NCBI RefSeq assembly: GCF_021730395.1
Contig: NC_069362.1
Span: 85,576,001-85,640,000 of the forward strand
Length of the DNA: 64,000 nucleotides
Direction of reading: 5' to 3'
From: Mercenaria mercenaria
Taxonomy: Eukaryota; Mollusca; Bivalvia; Venerida; Veneridae
The notes beneath the pieces are model-generated. The model did not search any database and was not told where the DNA came from. It saw only the letters and a list, made by a program, of their open reading frames with translations. The translations under genes and the position numbers were made by a program. Below are positions 23,758 to 34,421 of this stretch, piece by piece; the stretch's first letter is position 1; every line of letters begins with the position of its first letter.

Positions 23758-24121
23758 TCAATACTCTGACAAACGAATGTGCAGGGTTAGGGCAAACCTA
23801 AGTTTTAACCTAAGTGTGCCCATAGAATGTTTCACAGCCATCATAATAGTACACTCATTATGAAGTTTTATCACATGTCTTACGTCCGCGGAGTGTAATA
23901 AGCCATTAAATAAAATGAATAAAACACTAGCGTAATAAAGCTTTGACATTGACGTCATTTATAGTATGGGTGACGCCAGTCAAATTGTCTTTTTTATATG
24001 TAAAAGAAAGTCGAATTTTTGATGTTTCAACAAAAAAGGGCTAACATGTGATAAAAAGAATATTACTTTGTGACTTTCCACATTGAATTTATTAAATTTT
24101 GAACAAAATTGTTATTTTATT
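23758..24121. other. No gene seen
   Basis: Open frames here are short and lack motifs or splice context. An AT-rich run precedes the coding-like block that starts at 24,122 on the minus strand. Confidence 0.35.
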
Positions 24122-24453
24122 CTACTCGTTTAATAAATTCAATAGGGAAAAGACACTCATTATATCCTCAAAGCTAAGTACGGGTAGTAGTATATTCATA
24201 TGCAGTTTATTTTTACCATCACATTCAATCAAGAATGCCTCCAAGCAGTATACTGTATCCTTCTCCAACCTTCGGTTATTGGAACCCTCTGGACTGAAGT
24301 TCACTTCATACAATAAACTGAATGTGTCAAACTTTAGATGAACGCTTGTGAACAAACAGACTAGAAAATGCTTCAGGTGGATGGAGGATCTCTTTGTGCA
24401 ACGAAGCCACTTTATCCAGTCCATTAACAAATTGGTTAATTTCAGCAGGGAAT
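24122..24453 (-). pseudogene. HECT-like (G2E3-type) protein fragment, frame broken
   Basis: On the minus strand, CATTTCAG precedes an exon-like reading with INQFVNGLDKVASLHKEI, then HPPEAFSSLFVHKRSS. After a frame change near 24,330 it continues FDTFSLLYEVNFSPEGSN, NRRLEKDTVYCLEAFLIEC and LSFEDIMSVF before a stop. From memory of the family, the order of an S-x-EGSN-x-R motif, then E-x-x-TVYC-x-E-x-FL, then a FEDI(M/L)-x-F strand resembles the middle of the HECT-like C-terminal region in the many G2/M-phase E3-ligase-like proteins of molluscs. The segment after FEDIM, with the usual VPP and the catalytic cysteine region, is absent. One frameshift and the missing 3' part suggest a decayed copy or a single exon of a gene whose other exons were not found. 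The identification is tentative. Confidence 0.4.
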
Positions 24454-24599
24454 CTGAAATGTTTGGTCATGCATGAAAAATAAATGTCAAATACATGGAA
24501 TCCAGAAATGACATGATAGCCATCAACATTTTTAAAAACCCCAAAGGGAAAATACAGTTGACAGTACAAAAGTGATTACAATTGAGGCACTGTCAGTGT

Positions 24600-26040
24600 T
24601 GAACCCCTTAACACTGGGGGGTTTTAACCAATTTACTGGGGCTAAACCCACTGTTGTCCCAAAACCAATCTATCGAATAGGCATTGTAAACCAGGATTGT
24701 TTGTAAAACATGTATGCTCCCCTCCTCTCAAATGTGCAAAACCCTGATTTATTAAGGGGGCTATTGTCATTTCAAGCAATTTTCAAGAAATAAGGGTCAT
24801 GGGTCCTGGGCGCAGTATGGCTGGTTATAGAACATGACTCATTTATTATGCCTATATATAAAAATACCCACTCTTGATAGAATTCTAACAAATGGCAAAA
24901 TGAAAAGGACACAGAGTATATTATTCCAAATTTACTCAATGACTCATGGCTGTAACTAAGAGCACCAAAATCGTCACACTTGAAGGATATTAAAATTGGG
25001 TTTTACCAAGCAAAAATATCCACTTCCTATGTTTAACAAGATTACCAATGAAAGGGTTTATTCAGTTCAGCAAACATATTTTTCATAGCACAATACAAGC
25101 AGTTGTTTAATTTTAAAAAGGCATTGAATTTTGCTATTTTTTTGCTATTCACAAATTCGAGCCGATTGACCATTAGAAATAAATCAAAATTGAAAAAAGA
25201 TGCAAGTATTTTCATTGTAATGTTGTAAAATGCACATATATTACTTATTATTCAGCATATTAAGCAGAAAGTACACAAAATGTGATCTTTGACCTCAAAA
25301 TTTTGACATGAACCACTTGGGGACATTTAGAATATCCCTGTACTAACCTTTTTGGTCCCTTTAAACCTGAACATCCAAAAATAGCATGCATATATGAGGT
25401 TATTTTATCATGGATATGCATGTATTGGCCTAATAATAAATTCAGTGGGGCATTTATCCCAACAATCAAGCGTTCGAAAAGGTGATCAGTTGTTTGCAAT
25501 GTTAGCAAACATATACAGTTTTGCACAAATCTTGAAATATGATTTCCCCTATATAACAACTGAATAAGATTATGTTTTTTGACAAAGTAATAATTATCTT
25601 GATATATAATAGGGTTATTATAACAGTTTGCTTGATCTGGGATGGGTGTAATTCGGCTCGAGTGGATTTTTGCCAGATCGGATCTCACAAGGCGCAGAGT
25701 GTGATCCAACCTTGCAAAATCTACTACAGCAGAATTACAAAAATCCCAGACCTTAGTCTTAGCTACTGTTATAATGACCCTTTTATTATATACCTATACC
25801 TTTTTGCTTGTGGTTTTGTTATTGAAAGAAATATTCAATTTTTATCAATACTAAAATTGAACTAAGTGAAGTTTTATGTGTGCTATTTATAAAACTGTGT
25901 GAGGTAATGCATATTAAAAGAAACTAGTCCCGGGAGCATACAATACAGAAGCCAATACAGAATTAAAAGGTACAATACAGAATTTTTTTGCCTGTTCATA
26001 TTTAAATGTGAAAATACAAGCTTATTTTTTTACAAAATTT
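24600..26040. other. No supported gene
   Basis: This stretch holds open frames on both strands at 25,260-25,865 that shadow each other and have no recognisable domain. A short ACAATACAGAA repeat lies near 25,940-25,985. No intact element ends were seen. Confidence 0.4.
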
Positions 26041-26042
26041 AT

Positions 26043-26085
26043 ATAGGCATATATATATATATATATACATTGTATATATATATGG
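26043..26085. repeat. AT microsatellite
   Basis: Alternating TA dinucleotides, interrupted once near 26,070. Confidence 0.8.
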
Positions 26086-26299
26086 GAAAAAAGATGTGGA
26101 GAAAGATGCTCAAGTCTTTACATTTTAATATTGTCTATAAACATTTAAAAAAATCAATAAAAACAAAGAAATAAATAACCGGTTTCACCCGTTCAACACG
26201 GGATCTTCAGGATCTTCAGGGCCACACAAGGAAGCCTCTGTAACAGCTTTGCTCAGCAACCTAAAGCAATACAAGTACAAAGACACTCATTTATCTCAC

Positions 26300-27135
26300 C
26301 AGAGCTCCAGATAAGCTGCGTATTTGCGTATTTACGCAACTAAAATTGCAGAAAACCCAATTGAATTCATACAGCGTGCATACTGAAACGCAAGTAAAAT
26401 TCCTACTACCCAATCCGTAAAAAATCGCTTGCGTATCGCATTTTCCTTATTACTAGAACGGGTACTAGACTTTAACGCTAGATTTTGACTGACTGGTTAT
26501 ACGTTACCGCAGAACAGGTTGAAATTTATCGGAAAAATCACATGACCATTCAGCTGACTGATCAGTGTTATTTGGACGCTTTGTAAACAATTTTACGCCG
26601 AAAAAATGTAAAAGAGGTTGCAGAAAAAACATTGTTGCAGCACAAACAAACAAATTAGTGGGATATTTTGCTGTTCAACAGTGACAGTTAACTGTTTTGT
26701 GAGATGTAGTGTCACCAATACTGGATGACATCTTTTGGGAGAATGCATATTTCGGTGACCGCATCGTTCGGGATATTGTGGATGAACTGATCTCCGAACT
26801 GCATTTAAAGTGAAAAAGAAAACAACAGTATGGAACATTCATTACAATTTTTTAAAAAACATTTTCGTATTAAACATTTGAAGGGGGCCATTATAAGTAC
26901 TTTGGTATTTAGTCAATCTGTTTAATGATATATACCAGTATACTGTAAGCAAAAAATACTCAGTTGTTATTGCGAGATTGGTAAAATACCCAATGAGTTT
27001 TAGCAAATACCCAATTACTTCTGAAAAGGCTGGGTAATGATATTATTTTTACCCAATTCAAATTTCCAATACCTAATTCAGACAAAAAGTGATGGGTAAA
27101 TACCCAATTGCACCAAAAGCTTATCTGGAGCTCTG
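26300..27135. mobile_element. 834-bp element with 17-bp terminal inverted repeats
   Basis: The left end reads CAGAGCTCCAGATAAGC and the right end reads GCTTATCTGGAGCTCTG, a perfect inverted pair 834 bp apart end to end. The first bases CAG would suit a hAT-like element, but no 8-bp target duplication is visible, so the superfamily is undetermined. Subterminal parts carry TTTGCGTATTTACGCAAC on the left and repeated GGGTA..ATACCCAATT words on the right. No transposase reading was found, so it is non-autonomous. Confidence 0.6.
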
Positions 27136-28313
27136 TCCAACTGTCCTAAGTTTAATATATCCATGATGACACCATATGGAAATGCATGAAGCACTTTTGC
27201 ACATGACAAAATATTCTAATCTATAAGGAAGTTAGAGTCTGGACAAAGTCCACTGTACCAATTTTACACCTTAAATCTCTAAGCGTGACTTTGACCTTTC
27301 AACAAGCAAAGGTGCATAGGCAGAAATGAGCAAAACAGAATTCTAAGACTTCTATGTACTGTCATTTCTTTTTTCAATGGAGAGCAAAAAAATCCATGCA
27401 TGTGAGAAATGGGCATTCAATCAATACTGGAAGTTACAAGTTTTGACACTGATTAAATGCAAGGACCCTAAGGATCTTGCATGAGGTCAAAGTCAAGCTC
27501 ACAAACCAATCATTGTAAAGGACAGCCTACACTGAGTGTATGTCTGAAGTTCCAAAATATTTTTGTCAATGTTTTAAGTGTTACGTAATATGAAAACAAT
27601 AAACCAAGTGCAAAGGGAGATAATTTGCTAAAAAAGCCAGGAAAAGTTATGGTTACCTCATTTCCGAACATTTTTGATGAAACTGATGAAGTTTGAAAGG
27701 GGCAAAAAGGGGCAGCAACATGCAATAAAGTGTTGCACCTGTATATGTAACACAATTTTTTTTTACCAAAGTCAATACTTGTTCTTCTATGAACATTCAT
27801 GTCTTCACTACAGGTTTATTGAATTTTTGTATTATACGAGGCTATAAAGTATTATGACATTTTAAAGCTAACAAAATTATGTAATGTTATGTTAACTATT
27901 ACATAACAAAAACTGCTATACAAAATGTTGAATCTATATTCCAATCCCCGGTGCACAGGTTCAGACCTTGTTTGTGTACACACTTGTTTGAAAAGGGAAT
28001 CCTTTGAAAACTGTAACTTGGTGAGTTGCGGCGACACAAAGTAAGGTATACATAGATAATGGTCAGATAACACATGAACAATATACGTCTATTAACGGCC
28101 GTATAAAAGCCATGAAAAGCAAATAACCACATTGAAAGAGTTCAATTTTAAAATAATATCAAGCATACTTATTTAAGTATATACATTGTAAAACTGCATT
28201 GAGAGTTACCTGAGCTATGTCTGACATTCAAATACGGTAAATATGAATGTTTCAAAGGAATGTATTGAGTAAAACGAATAAACTCAAAAAAGTTTCTGTT
28301 ATCAATTTGTTAT
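27136..28313. other. No gene seen
   Basis: A few GACTTTGACCTTTC-type words near 27,290 and GAGGTCAAAGTCAAG near 27,485 hint at an old tandem-core repeat. No exon or element end could be fixed. Minus-strand open frames at 27,510-28,132 have no recognisable content. Confidence 0.4.
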
Positions 28314-28315
28314 TA

Positions 28316-28790
28316 CAGTCGAGACTGCCTTAACGACCCCCTGAATTTAGCGACTCTCTGTCATATGCGACCCTATTTTATGCTCCGGACGCAATTTACT
28401 ATTACAAGAGTCTGAATTAAGCAACCCCCTGCCTTACGCGACAAGCCACTGTGAAATCAGGCTCCCTAATCGATATTTAGACCGTTTTCAGCGACTTTGA
28501 GATGCTTTCTCGCAAGATTTTACACGATAGAGTTACCGTTCTTTATCTCGCGTGAAGCTGTTTGAGACGAGAACTTATTTGTTTACAAAAAATGGCTGAT
28601 GAAAAACATAAAAAAGAACTGTTTTGACATTAGAACAGCGTGTTAAGGCACTTGAATTGCTCAATTAGGGAAAACCAGAAAAAGTCGCTGAAGAATTCGG
28701 AGTCGGTGCATAAATTAACTTAATTCCTGGTGAAACAAAAATATGGCAGTATTTAACAGGAAACGACTAAGTAAACACAGATTAAAGATG
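28316..28790 (+). mobile_element. pogo/Tigger-like DNA transposon, 5' end only
   Basis: TA then CAGTCGAGACTGCCTTAACG gives a target dinucleotide and a terminal repeat start typical of pogo-group elements. About 275 bases on, ATG (28,592) opens MADEKHKKEL. After a frame change comes LTLEQRVKALELL, then GKPEKVAEEFGVG, the expected CENP-B/psq-type helix-turn-helix at the N terminus of a pogo transposase. A TAG interrupts it (glutamine position expected), and the reading decays after about 28,690. The DDE domain and the 3' terminal repeat are missing. It is an old truncated copy. Confidence 0.6.
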
Positions 28791-29129
28791 CAGTCAATAA
28801 TCGAATAAATGTCAATGAACAATTAGTACACAAAAATATATATATCATAAACATCAGTGTGTAAATAGTTCAAATGGAACATTTATATTTTACTGAACAG
28901 AACAGAACAGAACATTTCTTTTATTCACCCAGGTACATGGTATTATAGTACAACATGGGGTTATTACAGAAAGGTAAATTAGCATGATTTAACAGTGTTC
29001 CGGTGCAAGATAGTCAATAAATAAAATTTTTACAGTTTTAGAGAAAGTTTAGACAACAGTAATAATAAGCAGATTCTTAAAAGAAAAAAAAAGACAAGAG
29101 ATACGGGGGAAATGCTAGAATAATAAATA
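28791..29129. other. No gene; short GAACA repeats
   Basis: AACAGAACAGAACAGAAC lies at about 28,895-28,912, followed by ATTTCTTTTATTCACCCAGG. This could be the 3' end of an unrelated retroposed element. Nothing firmer was seen. Confidence 0.3.
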
Positions 29130-30140
29130 AACAAGAGCACCGCCTTGCGGGTGCTGACGCTCATCTGATTTTTTTTGTATAATAGAAATATTGTCCTACC
29201 CATGATTTTCTAAGTCTAAACAGGGCCATCACTCTTGCAAAAAGCAGGATAGAGTTATGTTTCTTGATGTACAGTGTCCACTTATGATGGTGAAAAACTG
29301 TTGCAAGTTTTAAAGCAATAGCTTTGATAGTTTATGAGAAAAGTTGACTTTAAATAATATTCAACCAAGAAAATGAGTTTTCTTAGTCCAAAAGGGGCAT
29401 AATTATTGCAAAAAGCAGATGGAGTTATGTTGCTTGCTGAAAAGGGTCAGCTTATGATGGTGAACAAGAGTTGCAAATTAAAGCAATAGCTTTGATAGTT
29501 TAAGAGAAAAGTTGACCTAAACATAAAACTTAACCAAGAAATCTGATATTTTCTAAGTCCAAAGGGGCCATAAATCTTGCAAAAAGCAGGATGGAGTTAT
29601 TTTCTTGCTGTACAGGGTCAGCTTATGTGGTGAACAAGTGTTGCAAGTTTTTTTAAAGGGAAAAGCTTTGATAGTTTAGGATAAAAGCTGACCTAAACAT
29701 AAAACTTAACAAGAAAAACTGATTTTCTAAGTCCAAAAGGGGCAATAATTCTTGCAAAAAGCAAGATGGAGTTATGTTTCTTGATGTACAGGTCAGCTTA
29801 TGATGGTGAACAAGTATTCCAAGTTTCAAAGCAAAAGCTTTGATAGTTTAGGGAGAAAAGTTGACCTAAACATAAAACTTAACCAAGAAATGTGATATTT
29901 TCTAAGTACAAAAGGGGGCCATAAATCTTGCAAAAAGCAGATGAGTTATGTTCTTTCTATACAGGGGCAGCTTATGATGATGAACAAGTATTCCAAGTTT
30001 CAAAGCAATAGCTTTGATAGTTTAGGAGAAAAGCTGACCTAAACATAAAACTTAACCAGCAACGCCGACGCCGCGCCGACAACTGCTCAAGTGATGGGCA
30101 ATAACTCATCATTTTTTTTTCAAAAAATCAGATGAGCTAA
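29130..30140 (+). mobile_element. AACAAGAG-headed element, five ~172-bp core units
   Basis: It starts AACAAGAG followed by CACCGCCTTGCGGGTGC (a small stem) and GCTCATCTGATTTTTT. It ends AAAAAATCAGATGAGCTAA, so the subterminal repeats are inverted and the end is CTAA as in the 20,319 element. The core has units marked by AAAGCAGGATGGAGTTAT near 29,239, 29,410, 29,578, 29,757 and 29,932. It is non-coding and complete-looking. It belongs to the same architectural class as the other AACAAGAG elements with a different sequence. Confidence 0.7.
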
Positions 30141-31591
30141 AAAAAGGGAAAAAAAAAAACATCTAGGTATTTCTGAATTACATTTGCTAAGTGTATACAA
30201 TGAAAAAAACCTCTTAGAAATTCAGTTTCCTCACAGTGAAACCCAAATGGACTCAAATAAAGATAAAAAGCCCCGATTCCATGACAAAAGTGCGGAAAGT
30301 ATCCGGTTTTGATGAATGAATTTTCCCTAATAACGTTAAATTTAACTTATACTTTTACCTGATTGGCTATTGCAAATGTGTAGTAATCAATCATTGGCTG
30401 GATTACTGAAGCATAAAGATTAGCAAGTGCATTCTATTTATGTAGATATTAGGTTATATTTATAAACAGTACTATTTCGGGAATAGTTTCTATTCGATTT
30501 AAATTCATTGGATTTAAATAAAAACAAAAAACACAAACTGCTCCCCTTTATTTTCTTGCCAGATCATGAGCTTAAATTTGTTTTATCAACATCATACGAA
30601 TGAAGCAAATTATTTGAAATTTATATTTTATCAATATGCAATTAAAGAAATATTGTTTAATCATTTTCCACTCCTACCTTAAAAGAGGCCAATATATAAG
30701 TAAACCGATGTTCATTTACTTTAATTGGAAAAATATATGAAACCCGCTCATCCTTTAAGGAGACTGTTTTAAGGATCCCTGTCATATGTACCTTTCTCGC
30801 TGCTTCCCAAAGTCATTCCTTTAAAATAGAACAAATACCTACATATGTTTTCCAATGTTAGGCAGCCCATTAACGATGTTTTTATGATGTCCTGGATTTT
30901 CAGGTTCCTTATCAAATAGATATGGATGTCCTAGGTTGTTGTAAAGAATGCAAGAAAATAAGTGTGTATTCCATTATCAATTTCAAATGAATTTTGATCT
31001 GCCAGAGTACGACTGTAAGTATTACTATACCAATCTAATCTAAGCTGAGCATAAGGTGACCAGCATCTACCAGTGTCAGTTTTAGTATTTGTTTGTGTTT
31101 TTCATAGCAAAATGACAAAGATTCACACCAAATGCATCAAACCAAGACAAGTATTACTGCTTGTAAGGTCAAAGTATAACTAGCAGTTTTAAATCGATCG
31201 CATTGAATTATTGTCTTTTATTAAAACAGTTGATTAGTTTAAGACACCTTTGTAAAAATGAGACAGTTATACCAAAGATGAAAACAAGCAGGAACTATGT
31301 AAACCCTAATAGTTTCTTAATCAGTGTATTTTGAATTAGATTTATATGTGTATCTTGATTTAGACTTCGTAATTATTTACAAATATTGTGTAAAGCAACT
31401 GTTTTCAAATTACATTTTTAAGTTAGATATATTTTAATTCCCACTAAATAATTGTTTCACTGCGTAATAAAGAAAATATTTATAATATCATAGCAGTCTG
31501 CTTCTATAATTCAAATACATATACGTTTTGTTGCATTTTATTTACTAATTAATACAAAGTTAAGAAAAGTATTAAATGTATTTTTATTCAG
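30141..31591. other. No feature seen upstream of the unknown gene
   Basis: This is AT-rich and clean. Several TTTTCAG or CCAG sites occur, but none opens a convincing exon with a donor. Upstream exons of the gene that begins at 31,592 were not found. Confidence 0.4.
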
Positions 31592-31715
31592 ATACTTTAC
31601 CCCAAACACTGTCTGGTACTGAAGGAGCAGTTCATAAAGATGTGGATTTTTGCAATAAAACGTCAGCTTCTGTACAATATCCAAAGCCAAACGTTTCTAC
31701 GATAGGCTATAAAAG
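31592..31715 (+). CDS. Unknown gene, internal exon a
   Basis: The exon is bounded by TTTTTATTCAG and a GTAAGA donor. It has 124 bases: two leading bases, 40 codons, two trailing bases. It encodes TLPQTLSGTEGAVHKDVDF and PKPNVSTIGYK with no stop. The trailing AG joins the first G of the next exon to make arginine, so the frame is kept across the intron. The sequence is polar and serine/threonine-rich with no recognised domain, and it probably belongs to an unstructured region. The starting phase implies at least one earlier exon, which was not found. Confidence 0.65.
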
Positions 31716-32307
31716 GTAAGATACAATTGTTTTATATTTCACGTATTTTAAACACATTTACATTTTAGTTATCTACTCTAAACAGAATGTGCCTAACTTA
31801 TTTGTAGGCTGAGTGTTACTAGTTTTAAAATCACCCTGCATTATAAAGTTTATTACTAAAATATTATACATCTTGTGATATACAGTTATATAGAAAGCTG
31901 GCAACGATTTGTAAAATGTAAATGATATGCATAAGCCTTACTTTAACCAAACTGCATTCACCTAGACTCTGAAGATGTATGAATGTTCAGTAGTTTGAGA
32001 AGTAAGTTATTAAGGAGTGGTGCGAATACGAAGTAACCTATCAAACGAATGAATTCTATCCACAAACTCAAATCACTTACACTCGGATCGAAGATGTGAC
32101 TAAACACACTTGTTAATACACATTACAAGCAGTTACGATAGATGGCTTGCCAAACAATGTTAGATCATTGAAAAATGAAAATAAAAGCATTAACAAGACC
32201 ACAAAACTTGTTAAATGATAAAATGAAACGCTGTCCTGTAACTTTCTCTTCTATATAGCTTTAACAAATACTTGCTTCATTCCTTTGCATCATCCCTTCA
32301 ATTTCAG

Positions 32308-32447
32308 GCAATTGAGCAATGGATCTGTAAGGGACTCGGAAAGCGGTATATATTCTGGGTCGGAAGGTGTCTTCTCAAATTCGGAGGTTCGAGAAATCAC
32401 AAATTTTGAAGACGAGGGCATTGGTTTGGGGACTTCAGGGTCGTCCG
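32308..32447 (+). CDS. Unknown gene, internal exon b
   Basis: The acceptor CAATTTCAG and the donor G|GTAAAT enclose 140 bases. In the frame set by exon a, the reading is QLSNGSVRDSESGIYSGSEG, then NSEVREITNFEDEG and GLGTSGSSG. It is acidic and serine/glycine-rich, and therefore likely disordered. It ends with one base (phase 1), which joins AT of exon c to form an aspartate codon. Frame continuity over two introns is the main support. Confidence 0.7.
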
Positions 32448-32905
32448 GTAAATGTTATTTGATTGGACATTTTGTATCCTTGGTCTCTGCGGCCAAGTGG
32501 TCATGGTCAATAAATCAGATGAATTTAAGCTAAATTATAAACTGTACGAATCTGTTTTGAAATTGCTATCTAATAATATTAACAACAGTGAAAGTAGGTA
32601 AGAATATCAACACTTTAAGTTTTCTGTTTGTATTTTACAATGTCACGCTCTTTGCACTGTACATTGATTTATCTTTCTCCTAGTCTTTCATGATCAATCC
32701 AAGGTGATTTGCAGATTACCTCTTACTCGGGAAAAGGTTCTGAAGAGGATTCCTTTCCTCTGCAAATAACAAATACACATACACTTTATTGATGATGAAT
32801 TATTTCGCTGTAGATCAAAAAGTTAAAATGTATCTCATGAAGACTATTGAAACAGTTCAGGTAATATGTCAAACGATTGCATACATGGCTATTGATATTT
32901 AACAG

Positions 32906-33082
32906 ATGACAAGGTGAAAACAGGTATGCCGAATAGACTTGCTTTAGGAAAACTGGTAAAACAATATCATGATGAAACTGGCACTGCTGACGGAACGGCT
33001 AAGCTTCCTGATAATAACTTGTGCGAAACTCCAAAAGCTACAAATGTGTTCTTCAAACCTTCACGACCAGAACATCCAAAAG
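32906..33082 (+). CDS. Unknown gene, internal exon c
   Basis: ATTTAACAG precedes 177 bases ending at G|GTGTAT. The reading DDKVKTGMPNRLALGKLVKQ, then TAKLPDNNLCETPKATNVFF and KPSRPEHPK has no stop, and it enters and leaves in phase 1. It is lysine- and proline-rich without a recognised fold. The donor (GTGTAT) is weaker than the others. Confidence 0.7.
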
Positions 33083-33311
33083 GTGTATATATCTTTTATC
33101 GAGTAACTTTAAATGCGTTCCGTATTTCGTGTTTAACGCCCTGTTTTAGGAGATATAAATATTGTTAATTTACAAAAGAAAAAAGAAACGCTTCAATCAA
33201 TCTTTTGCGTTTGAATGTACAAGATAACAGATTTCAGCGCTATATTCTTGACACTGCATGAATTATTTGTAACATAAGTTGAAAAGTGTTCATTATCTAA
33301 TTGTCTTCCAG

Positions 33312-33449
33312 ATAAAAGCGTAAGAAGACGGACAGCAAGATATTCAAAGTGCCATTTGATGCCCTTGTTTATTCCAAAACAAGATAAAATTTACGGATGG
33401 AAACATGGGGAACCCGGTGCACAAGCGGCGCACTTTGCAAATGTTTCAG
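33312..33449 (+). CDS. Unknown gene, internal exon d
   Basis: TTGTCTTCCAG and a G|GTAAAA donor bound 138 bases. It reads DKSVRRRTARYSKCHLMPLF, then PKQDKIYGWKHGEPGAQA and HFANVS in the frame inherited from exon c, and it ends in phase 1. It is the most protein-like part of the gene: a basic stretch, then an aromatic GWKHGEPG segment. I could not place it in a family. Either of two downstream exons (33,571 or 34,156) continues the frame. Confidence 0.7.
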
Positions 33450-33570
33450 GTAAAAAATTATATAGACGAGGAGTTTTGATGTCTTGATTATTATAGAGAC
33501 TGAAAAAAGTGGTAGAGGTTGTAGAGTTAAATGGTTGATTTTATGTAAGCGTATTTAATATTTTTTTCAG

Positions 33571-33764
33571 AAAGAATGGGTTTAGTGGCAAGAGATCTGA
33601 TGTGCTGTCTCTTAATACATGAACCATTATTTGAAGGAATGAAAAATGTGTTTCAAATGGCTTTACAATTTGTTATATGTCTCCTCAAAGCCATCCATAA
33701 ATTAACAGCAGTTTGCAGCTTAATTTATTCCCGCAGACTTTTTGAATATGCTGATCGTGACTAG
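33571..33764 (+). CDS. Unknown gene, alternative last exon 1
   Basis: A strong pyrimidine tract and CAG at 33,568-33,570 open an exon whose first two bases complete a glutamate codon from exon d. The reading is ERMGLVARDLMCCLLIHEPL, then NVFQMALQFVICLLKAIHKL and SRRLFEYADRD, then TAG. An AATAAA lies about 80 bases past the stop, so it can end a transcript. The middle is hydrophobic and cysteine-containing. It could be an amphipathic or membrane-proximal tail. No donor in the right phase was found inside it, which favours a terminal exon. Confidence 0.55.
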
Positions 33765-33844
33765 AAGCCATAATATTGATAAACTTAGGATCCTGTTTCC
33801 GAATATTTGTGTCTTCTGTATTCAGTTAAGAATTGAAACAAGTT

Positions 33845-33850
33845 AATAAA
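33845..33850 (+). terminator. AATAAA poly(A) signal candidate
   Basis: AATAAA lies 81 bases after the TAG of the exon at 33,571. In AT-rich DNA such hexamers are common by chance, but the position suits a short 3' UTR. Confidence 0.35.
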
Positions 33851-34155
33851 TGGTTAAAAAGTAAATATTTATACTGAAATATATTTTTCGTTAACAACTA
33901 CAATGCAAAATTTCACGTACGAACATTATCAGAATTTCAATATTCCTAACGGTTTCATTATAAAACAACAATGTCAGAAAAGTACGTAACATTTACCATA
34001 TTTTAAGTATATAATGACATTTTCTGAGCAACACAGTGTTTTATGAAATCCTCCTTTACAATAATCAGCGTGACCTCGAAGCGAATATCTTATGTCATAG
34101 GAGTAAAGAAAAGTATTGGGTATATGGATCATTTACAGGATTCTCTATATTTCAG

Positions 34156-34421
34156 AATGCAAGACATTTTCTCAGACATGTCAAGATCCAATGCAGACTG
34201 GCAACCCAGAACCAGACAAAGCTCTGTCAAACACGCTATCGTCAAAACCAATGAAAAAGGAGATGAACTACCCAAGTGTTGCAAAGTGTCATTCCGAGAC
34301 TACACTTAGCGACCTCTTCGATATTTCTTGCTGCCTGAAAAACAATTCTGACGAGCGGTCCTTGTCTTCTCCGCCACATGGAAGGGATCGTCGGTTGACA
34401 TCCAATGAAAACAAACATTAA
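34156..34421 (+). CDS. Unknown gene, alternative last exon 2
   Basis: TATATTTCAG precedes a frame that accepts the single base left by exon d (G+AA, glutamate) and runs 88 codons to TAA. It reads CKTFSQTCQDPMQTGNPEPD, then SSKPMKKEMNYPSVAKCHSE, LSDLFDISCCLKNNSDE and SSPPHGRDRRLTSNENKH. It is polar, with no recognised domain. Because it fits the same phase as the exon at 33,571, the two look like mutually exclusive ends of one gene, giving proteins with a short hydrophobic or a long polar tail. The nearest AATAAA seen is about 525 bases downstream (34,946). Confidence 0.55.
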
